Origin: Wolbachia endosymbiont of Cylisticus convexus
GTDB lineage: Bacteria; Pseudomonadota; Alphaproteobacteria; Rickettsiales; Anaplasmataceae
Assembly: GCF_003344345.1 (NCBI RefSeq)
Contig: NZ_QPIP01000023.1
Location: 1 to 19,493 of the forward strand
Length of the DNA: 19,493 nt
Direction: 5' to 3'
In this document: piece by piece, positions 14,125 through 19,493 of the stretch
How the letters are laid out: every line of letters begins with the position of its first letter
How positions within the stretch are numbered: the first letter of the stretch is position 1
Made by a program: the position numbers and the translations under genes
Notes under the pieces: generated by a model
Databases searched by the model: none
What the model was told of the DNA's origin: nothing
What the model saw: the letters and a program-made list of their open reading frames with translations, nothing else

Positions 14125-15954
14125 ATGAATGAATTTAAATCTATACGTAATATTGCAATAATTGCACACGTTGACCACGGTAAAACTACTTTACTTGATA
14201 ACATGTTAAAACAAAGTGGTACGTTTCGTGAGAATCAAGAAGTTCAAGAACGAGTGATGGATAGTGGCGATCAAGAGCGTGAACGTGGGATTACAATACT
14301 TGCAAAATGCACATCAATAATGTGGGGTGATGAAAAAATAAATATTATTGATACACCAGGACATGCGGACTTCGGTGGAGAAGTGGAAAGGGTGCTCTGC
14401 ATGGCAGATGGCGTGTTACTACTGGTTGATGCTGCAGAAGGTCCAATGCCACAGACTAAGTTTGTGTTGTCAAAAGCACTAAAAGCAAATTTAAAACCGA
14501 TTGTGATAATCAATAAGGTTGATCGGCCAGACAGCAGAATTGATGAAGTACTAAATGAAATATATGAGTTATTTTTTAACCTTGATGCAACTAACGAGCA
14601 GCTAGATTTCCCAGTATTGTATGCTTCAGGTAGAAATGGTTGGTGTGCTAAGGAGCTATCTGATGAGAGAAAAGATTTAAGCCCATTATTTTCAACGGTG
14701 ATAGATTACATAAAACCTTCCGTTTATGACCAAAATGCACCTTTTGCTATGTTAGTTACTTTACTTGAGTCCGATAAGTTTCTTGGCAGAATATTGACAG
14801 GAAAGATTTACCAAGGAACCGCACAAGTTAACTCAGATCTTAAGGTAATTGATTTGGATGGTAAAGTGGTTGAGCGTGGAAGATTAACTAAGTTACTCTC
14901 ATTTTCTGGCTTAAAACGCATTCCGGTAGAGCAGGCTGTAGCAGGTGACATAATTGCCATTGCAGGACTTGAGAAAGCTTCGGTTTCAGACACTATAGCA
15001 GCACCAGAAGTTACAACTGCAGTCAGCTCAACTCCAGTTGATCCGCCAACGATGGCGATTACTATAAGCGTTAATGACTCACCTTTTGCTGGGCAAGAGG
15101 GAACAAAACTTACCTCAACTGTTATAAAGGATCGTTTATATGCAGAAGCAGAAACAAATGTTGCAATTACTGTAACTTTGGCGCCAAGTGGCGAGGCATT
15201 TGAAGTAGGTGGACGCGGTGAATTGCAGCTTGGAGTGCTGATTGAAAATATGAGAAGAGAAGGTTTTGAGCTTTCTGTTTCACGCCCTCGAGTGCTATTC
15301 AAAGAGGAGGATGGCAAAAAACTTGAGCCTATAGAGGAAGTAGTAATTGACGTAGATGATGAGTACAGTGGAATCATCATGGAAAAACTCAGCTTTCGAA
15401 AAGGTGAAGTAACTGACATGAGACCTTCTGGCAATGGTAGAACGAGGTTAACATTTTTAGTTCCATCAAGGGGACTGATTGGTTATCAAGGAGAATTTTT
15501 AACTGATTCTCGCGGCACTGGTATAATTAACCGTTTATTTCACAGTTATGCTCCACATAAAGGTCGAATTTCCGGAAGGCGTAATGGGGTTTTAATTTCA
15601 ACAGACAAAGGCGAAGCAGTAGCCTACGCAATTTTCAATCTGCAAGATAGGGGGATTATGTTTATTAAGCCACAGGATAAGGTATATTGTGGTATGATTG
15701 TCGGCCAGTATAGCCGTGAAAATGATTTAGAGATAAACGTGCTAAAAGGTAAACAATTAACCAATGTGAGAGCTTCAGGTAGTGATGAAGCTATAAAACT
15801 CACTCCGCCAAAGATAATGACACTGGAGGATATGATAGCGTATATAGACGATGATGAGTTGGTGGAAGTGACTCCAAAATCTATACGTCTGCGCAAGAAG
15901 TTCCTCGATCCGAATGAACGTAAGCGTGCAGGAAGGGCGAAGAATAAAGAGTAA
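14125..15954 (+). CDS. typA: GTP-binding protein TypA/BipA
   Basis: Ribosome-associated translational GTPase related to EF-G, involved in 50S assembly and stress adaptation. G1 is AHVDHGKTT (residues 14-22), with the switch I region RERGITI, G3 as DTPGHADF (76-83) and G4 as NKVD (130-133). The C-terminal half has the TypA-specific wording GRGELQLGVLIENMRREGFE, SRGLIGYQGEFLTDSRGTGI and a basic end (RKKFLDPNERKRAGRAKNKE). 609 residues is normal and no lesion is seen. It is a single-gene unit with a long AT-rich upstream region and no strong Shine-Dalgarno. It converges on the ankyrin-like gene through a palindrome. Confidence 0.97.
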   Translation: MNEFKSIRNIAIIAHVDHGKTTLLDNMLKQSGTFRENQEVQERVMDSGDQERERGITILAKCTSIMWGDEKINIIDTPGHADFGGEVERVLCMADGVLLLVDAAEGPMPQTKFVLSKALKANLKPIVIINKVDRPDSRIDEVLNEIYELFFNLDATNEQLDFPVLYASGRNGWCAKELSDERKDLSPLFSTVIDYIKPSVYDQNAPFAMLVTLLESDKFLGRILTGKIYQGTAQVNSDLKVIDLDGKVVERGRLTKLLSFSGLKRIPVEQAVAGDIIAIAGLEKASVSDTIAAPEVTTAVSSTPVDPPTMAITISVNDSPFAGQEGTKLTSTVIKDRLYAEAETNVAITVTLAPSGEAFEVGGRGELQLGVLIENMRREGFELSVSRPRVLFKEEDGKKLEPIEEVVIDVDDEYSGIIMEKLSFRKGEVTDMRPSGNGRTRLTFLVPSRGLIGYQGEFLTDSRGTGIINRLFHSYAPHKGRISGRRNGVLISTDKGEAVAYAIFNLQDRGIMFIKPQDKVYCGMIVGQYSRENDLEINVLKGKQLTNVRASGSDEAIKLTPPKIMTLEDMIAYIDDDELVEVTPKSIRLRKKFLDPNERKRAGRAKNKE

Positions 15955-15974
15955 TCAACGTTTCTGATAAAAAG

Positions 15975-16005
15975 CTGGATGCCAGTGTCTGGGCACTGGC
16001 ATGAC
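15975..16005. repeat. Palindromic repeat, possible terminator between typA and the ankyrin-like gene
   Basis: ATGCCAGTG TCTGGG CACTGGCAT is a perfect 9-bp stem. On the minus strand the stem is followed by CCAGCTTTTT, so the copy could terminate the minus-strand ankyrin-like transcript, and perhaps slow typA transcription in the other direction. It is the sister of the copy at 13254. Confidence 0.55.
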
Positions 16006-16051
16006 ATTATGGACACTGTTCTTTTTTGCCATCCTGATAAACGGATACTAA

Positions 16052-17419
16052 TTAAGTTCTGATATTTTCTTGCAGTCTGACACGTTTGGGGAAAATAGAT
16101 ACATCATCTAATGCACTCCTAACATTTCTTTTATTAATCGCTGCAGTTGGTTGAAAAGTAGCATAGATGTATTGCGGTATATCATTAATTCGTACTAGAA
16201 TAGAATTAATACATTCAATATTACCTTTACATATAGCAAGGCCAAGTGGTGTTAAGCTGTACCTCTGACCAGTTGGAGATATTGCAGCATTGTGATTATC
16301 AAGAACATCTTGCAATAAACCACTATTTTGAGCCTGAATTAAAATCGAATTAATATGTGCATGATTACCTTCATGTATAGCAAAGCCAAGTGATGTTAAG
16401 CTATACGTCCAACCATCTGGAGAATGTACAGTATTTTTAGCAGCAAGAACATTTTGCAATATACCACTATTTTGAGCTTGTATTAAAATAGAATTAACAT
16501 GTTCATGATTACCTTCATGTATAGCAAATCCAAGTGATGTTAAGTTGTACATCCAACCATTTGGAGAATGTACAATATTTTTAGCAACCAGAATTTCTTG
16601 CAGTGTACCATTATTTTGAGCTTGCATTAAAATAGAATTAACATGTTCATTTTCATTGATGTTTCTATATATAGCAAGACCAAGCAATGTTAAAATGTAC
16701 GTCCGATTGTTAAGAATATCTTGCGATATACCATTATTCTTGGCGATTGTTAAAATTGCATTAAAACATTCTTTATTACTTTCATATATAGCAAAGCTAA
16801 GCGGTGTAAAAATGTATGTAAGACGATCTAAAAACCGTGTTACAATATTTTCAGTAGCAAAAACGCCTTGCAGCATACCATTATTTTGAGCTTGTTCTAA
16901 AATAGAATTGATACATTCGTTATTACCTTGATAAATAGCAAAACTAAGTGGTGCTAAAGCATATGCTATAATATTTAACTTTATAATATTTCTAGCAGCA
17001 AGAATGTCTTGTAGTATACCACTTTCCTGAGCTTTTATTAAAATAGTATTAATATATCTTTCCTTGTTTTGATGTATAGCAAAGCCAAGCGATGTTAGGG
17101 TATAAATCAGACTACCTTGATAGTCTATAATATTTTCAATATTAATAATCTCTTGCAGTATACTGTTATTTTGAGAATATGTTAAAATAGAATTAATACA
17201 TTCATCATTACATTTGAATATGGCTAAGCTAAGTAGTGTTAAAGTGCGTCCACCACCTCTTGGAAATCGTATGATGTATCCGATTGTAAGAACTTTTAGT
17301 AAATCATTCTTTGAAGCTGATTCCAGGATATTACTGATGCTCCTTCTATTCCGTATGGCCTTTCTTAATTGAAAATACAAAATTCGTTGTTTTTGTGTTA
17401 AGTTTTTGTGATTCAACAT
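16052..17419 (-). CDS. Ankyrin-like repeat protein, eight units of about 48 residues
   Basis: Protein of 455 residues made mostly of tandem units. Each reads roughly LTSLGFAIHEGNHEHVNSIL followed by IQAQNSGILQ and a variable spacer of about 18 residues. The core (T-x-L-x-x-A-x-x-x-G-N-x-x-x-I-x-x-I-L) resembles ankyrin helices, but the period is 48 rather than 33. Three successive DNA units are exactly 144 bases apart (starts 16303, 16447, 16591), and two of them are nearly identical, a sign of recent duplication. A unique N-terminus (MLNHKNLTQKQRILYFQ) and a basic C-terminus (FPKRVRLQENIRT) flank the repeats. No signal peptide is seen. Such proteins in Wolbachia are candidate host-interaction factors; that role is inferred. 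It is divergent from mrp. Confidence 0.85.
   Translation of the reverse strand: MLNHKNLTQKQRILYFQLRKAIRNRRSISNILESASKNDLLKVLTIGYIIRFPRGGGRTLTLLSLAIFKCNDECINSILTYSQNNSILQEIINIENIIDYQGSLIYTLTSLGFAIHQNKERYINTILIKAQESGILQDILAARNIIKLNIIAYALAPLSFAIYQGNNECINSILEQAQNNGMLQGVFATENIVTRFLDRLTYIFTPLSFAIYESNKECFNAILTIAKNNGISQDILNNRTYILTLLGLAIYRNINENEHVNSILMQAQNNGTLQEILVAKNIVHSPNGWMYNLTSLGFAIHEGNHEHVNSILIQAQNSGILQNVLAAKNTVHSPDGWTYSLTSLGFAIHEGNHAHINSILIQAQNSGLLQDVLDNHNAAISPTGQRYSLTPLGLAICKGNIECINSILVRINDIPQYIYATFQPTAAINKRNVRSALDDVSIFPKRVRLQENIRT
16303..16734 (-). repeat. 144-bp tandem repeats inside the ankyrin-like gene
   Basis: The repeated block beginning GAACATNTTGCA recurs at 16303 and 16447, and a diverged form at 16591, exactly 144 bases apart. 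The next copy (about 16714) is shorter by 21 bases. Identity is highest between the first two. Confidence 0.8.
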
Positions 17420-17470
17420 ATTTCTTATAACCCCATTTTAAAGTAAGTGCAGTTTATGTTAGTATACACT

Positions 17471-17488
17471 GATAGAAGAAATTCTATC
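17471..17488. promoter_or_regulatory. Perfect hairpin just before the mrp start
   Basis: GATAGAA (17471-17477), loop GAAA, TTCTATC (17482-17488) ends seven bases before ATG 17496, where a ribosome binding site would lie. The GAAA tetraloop on a 7-bp stem could hinder initiation or be an operator. This is only a structural observation. Confidence 0.4.
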
Positions 17489-17495
17489 ATATGTT

Positions 17496-18509
17496 ATGGA
17501 AAAATCTACAATGATTAATGAGAAGATCGTAAGAGAGAGCTTAAAAAAAGTCATAGAGAAAAAAGGTGGTAAGGATGTTGGCATAGTATCCTCAATTGTT
17601 ATTAAGGGCAGAGATGTTGGCTTTGCGCTTGAAGTTACTGAAGCGAATGAAGAATTAAGAAGAAATTGTGAGGAAGCTGTTAAAGCGATACCGGGAGTAG
17701 GGAAGGTTACTGTAGTTGCTACTGGCCAAAAACAAGCTGGGCAGCAAAAAGCTAAACTTCATATTGAAGGAGTGGAAAATATAATTGTTGTTGCCTCAGG
17801 TAAAGGAGGTGTGGGCAAGTCTACGGTTGCATTAAACCTTGCTCTTTCGTTGGCAGAATTAAAACATAAAGTTGCACTGGTTGACGCAGATATATATGGT
17901 CCTTCGATTCCTAAAATGCTGGACACTGAAAAATTAAAGCCAGAAATACAGAGTGGAAAAGCAATGCCTATAGAGAAGTATGGACTCTATACTATTTCAA
18001 TTGGCTATTTTATCGATAAAGACCGCGCAGCAATATGGCGTGGACCTATGATCACAAAAGCACTTTACAATTTGCTAATGGGAACAAAGTGGTCTGATAT
18101 AAAATATTTAATCATTGATACACCACCTGGAACCGGCGATGTGCATTTAAGTCTGATGGAGAATTTTAGTTTAACTGGGGCAATAATAGTTTCAACTCCA
18201 CAGGAGCTTGCTTTAGTTGATGCACGAAAAATTTATGATATGTTCACAAAGCTCAGCGTGCCAATTATTGGCATTGTGGAAAATATGAGCTATTTTGTTC
18301 AAGACAATTCAAAAATACACATATTTGGAAAAGACGGTGCAAAAAAAATGTCTGAAGAGCTAAGAATAAAACTCTTGGGCAGAATTCCTCTAGATCCACA
18401 AATATGTAGTGCTTCTGATTGTGGAGATCCTTCAATGCTAAGTGAGGATTTAGTAGGGATTTATGAAGGCATTGCTAAAGATGTTAGGTCTTTTGTATGC
18501 AGTCTATAA
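17496..18509 (+). CDS. mrp: Mrp/ApbC-type iron-sulfur carrier ATPase
   Basis: P-loop ATPase of the Mrp/NBP35 family that carries Fe-S clusters to target proteins. Residues 7-75 form a MIP18/DUF59-like N-terminal domain (NEKIVRESLKKVIEKKGGKD ... IPGVGKVTVV). The deviant Walker A is SGKGGVGKST (101-110), followed by LVDADIYGPSIPKML and the Walker B region LIIDTPPGTGDVHL. The C-terminus has no CxxC pair, although C-S-A-S-D-C (SASDCGDPS) is present. 337 residues is normal. A second ATG lies five codons in. It fits functionally with the ferredoxin and CcmH genes of the window but is in a separate unit. IS remnants follow 25 bases after the stop. Confidence 0.95.
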   Translation: MEKSTMINEKIVRESLKKVIEKKGGKDVGIVSSIVIKGRDVGFALEVTEANEELRRNCEEAVKAIPGVGKVTVVATGQKQAGQQKAKLHIEGVENIIVVASGKGGVGKSTVALNLALSLAELKHKVALVDADIYGPSIPKMLDTEKLKPEIQSGKAMPIEKYGLYTISIGYFIDKDRAAIWRGPMITKALYNLLMGTKWSDIKYLIIDTPPGTGDVHLSLMENFSLTGAIIVSTPQELALVDARKIYDMFTKLSVPIIGIVENMSYFVQDNSKIHIFGKDGAKKMSEELRIKLLGRIPLDPQICSASDCGDPSMLSEDLVGIYEGIAKDVRSFVCSL

Positions 18510-18534
18510 AGTTCGTTTAAACTATTTTCAAAAT

Positions 18535-18551
18535 GGGAATGTTCAAAAAAG
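18535..18551 (+). repeat. Solitary IS256-type terminal sequence
   Basis: GGGAATGTTCAAAAAAG is identical to the outer end of the IS256 element (reverse complement of 1322-1338). It is followed here by unrelated CATACGCGAAG rather than GTGTGTC. It could be a scar of a lost element or the end of a related one. Confidence 0.55.
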
Positions 18552-18825
18552 CATACGCGAAGTTAAGGAAAAAGATATGAGGAGATAGAATAACAAGTTC
18601 TCACAGATATATTTTTAGTGAGAGAAGTAACGATGAATAAAATAACTTGCCTATCAAATAACCTCAACAAATTTTTCAATGAAATGGCAATCAATTGAAA
18701 CAGAAAAGAAAGAGGCGGTTCATCATTCATAAAAGCTATAATTTTGGGCAATTGAAAACTGCAGCAAAGACCTGCTGCAAAAGAGGAGAAATGGTTATAT
18801 AAAGAGCAAGTAAAAGTGAGGTAAA
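18552..18825. other. Decayed mobile-element sequence, unassigned
   Basis: No open frame longer than about 25 codons makes sense on the plus strand. AATAACCTCAAC near 18657 repeats the subterminal sequence of the IS5-type fragment at 1501-1510. The stretch is probably the left part of the degraded element that follows. Confidence 0.4.
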
Positions 18826-19493
18826 ATGAGCTTAATAATCTAAAAGAACATCCGAGGAATTTTCGAGATGTAACAGGTCTGACAATAGAAGAATTCCAAA
18901 AGGTTGTCGAAACCAGAGTGGGAAAAGGTTGAAAAACAGAAGAAATGCCATGGAAGAACGTCAAAATTGCCTGTATTGGAAGGCAAAATCCTCTGTATAA
19001 TTCTGTATTATCAAACTTATATAACACACCGATTCTTGAGTAACTTGTATAACTCAAACATTTGCCGATTATTCAAGAAAATGGAACCACTTTTGGCTAA
19101 AAAAATCTCAATAAAAAAGGACAGGCCAGAAAGAATTTTGAAGATATTAGCAGATGTAACCAATACAACGGCCAAAAGATAGGAAAATTGTCTTATTCTG
19201 GAAAGAAAAGAGTAAACACAATGAAAACGGAAATTGTTATAAGAGAAGATGGGCAAATTCTATCAGTGTCACACAGAGCACGATTTTAAGATACGAAAAC
19301 AGGAAAAAATGTTGCCAAAAGAGAATATAAAGTATGCAGATTCTGGGGTGGCAAAAATTGAGAGTAACGTTGTAATTCCACATAAAAGGTATCGGGCTGA
19401 CGGATGATCAACAATCGGAAGCTGGCATCATTTAGGTGGAGCATAAAATCCGTGAAATTAAGATTTTATGTCGCATACCTATCGCAATTTTCA
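18826..19493 (+). pseudogene. IS5-family transposase, heavily degraded
   Basis: Successive frames spell an IS5-family DDE transposase with an N-terminal helix-turn-helix. The pieces are LKEHPRNFRDVTGLTIEEFQ (about 18841-18900), then PEWEKVEKQKKCHGRTSKLP after a frame change. Next come YYQTYITHRFLSNLYN, SYSGKKRVNTMKTEIVIRED, RKQEKMLPKENIKYADSG (catalytic D), SNVVIPHKRYR, KIREIKI and finally YRNF at the window edge. At least four frameshifts and several stops separate these, and the RGRIHDF-like motif is damaged. It cannot be active. The element end is not seen, so it continues beyond the window. Confidence 0.8.

Noticed and set aside
14808..15434. 208-codon minus-strand ORF inside typA
   Set aside because: Serine-rich antisense shadow of a clear, intact TypA frame.
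18563..19057. 164-codon minus-strand ORF at the right end
   Set aside because: It is antisense to the degraded IS5 transposase, whose plus-strand pieces match the family. The minus product has no recognisable motif.
1..19493. tRNA, rRNA, prophage WO structural genes, cif-type or toxin-antitoxin genes
   Set aside because: I looked for GTTCGAAT-type T-loops and for phage or toxin motifs on both strands and found none that held up.

Overview
The window is AT-rich and reads as the chromosome of a Wolbachia-type endosymbiont (Rickettsiales, Anaplasmataceae). This assignment rests on remembered family resemblance, not a database search. The signs are alphaproteobacterial housekeeping genes in short operons, a Wolbachia-style ankyrin-like repeat protein, several insertion sequences, a group II intron relic, and a dispersed palindromic repeat (core TGTCATCCCAGTG...CACTGGGATCC) both between genes and inside a reading frame. 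Supergroup and strain cannot be told from this window.

Layout. 1-2365 is a nest of mobile DNA. An intact IS256-family element sits in the start of a second, IS5-type element, which itself cuts a minus-strand group II intron after the N-terminus of its reverse transcriptase. 2517-4294 (+) is a tightly overlapping trio: 2Fe-2S ferredoxin, a DUF2125-like membrane-anchored protein, and CcmH for cytochrome c maturation. 4376-8148 (-) is a broken addA (helicase-nuclease), colonised by at least six copies or fragments of the palindromic repeat plus a 21-bp minisatellite. It is split by an in-frame TGA inside one palindrome and by a frameshift before the nuclease domain. 8223-10242 (+) is ispE (broken at an A8 run), an Mth938-like protein and a ZnuB-type metal permease. 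A small ORF with an internal amber stop (10365-10550) leads into holA (10556-11575), which converges on gltX (11572-12906, -).

12907-14124 is noncoding and full of palindromes, and holds one short broken minus-strand ORF. typA follows (14125-15954, +), then a convergent ankyrin-like protein with eight repeats of about 48 residues (16052-17419, -). Next is the Mrp-type Fe-S carrier ATPase (17496-18509, +). The window ends in a heavily decayed IS5-family transposase.

Functional themes are iron-sulfur and cytochrome biogenesis (ferredoxin, CcmH, Mrp), isoprenoid synthesis (IspE), DNA replication and repair (HolA, AddA) and translation (GltX, TypA). I see no tRNA, rRNA, CRISPR array, prophage structural gene or toxin-antitoxin pair. 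Nothing here is clearly a new biological system. The most interesting features are the palindromic elements translated inside addA, the nested insertions, and genes interrupted by single small lesions.
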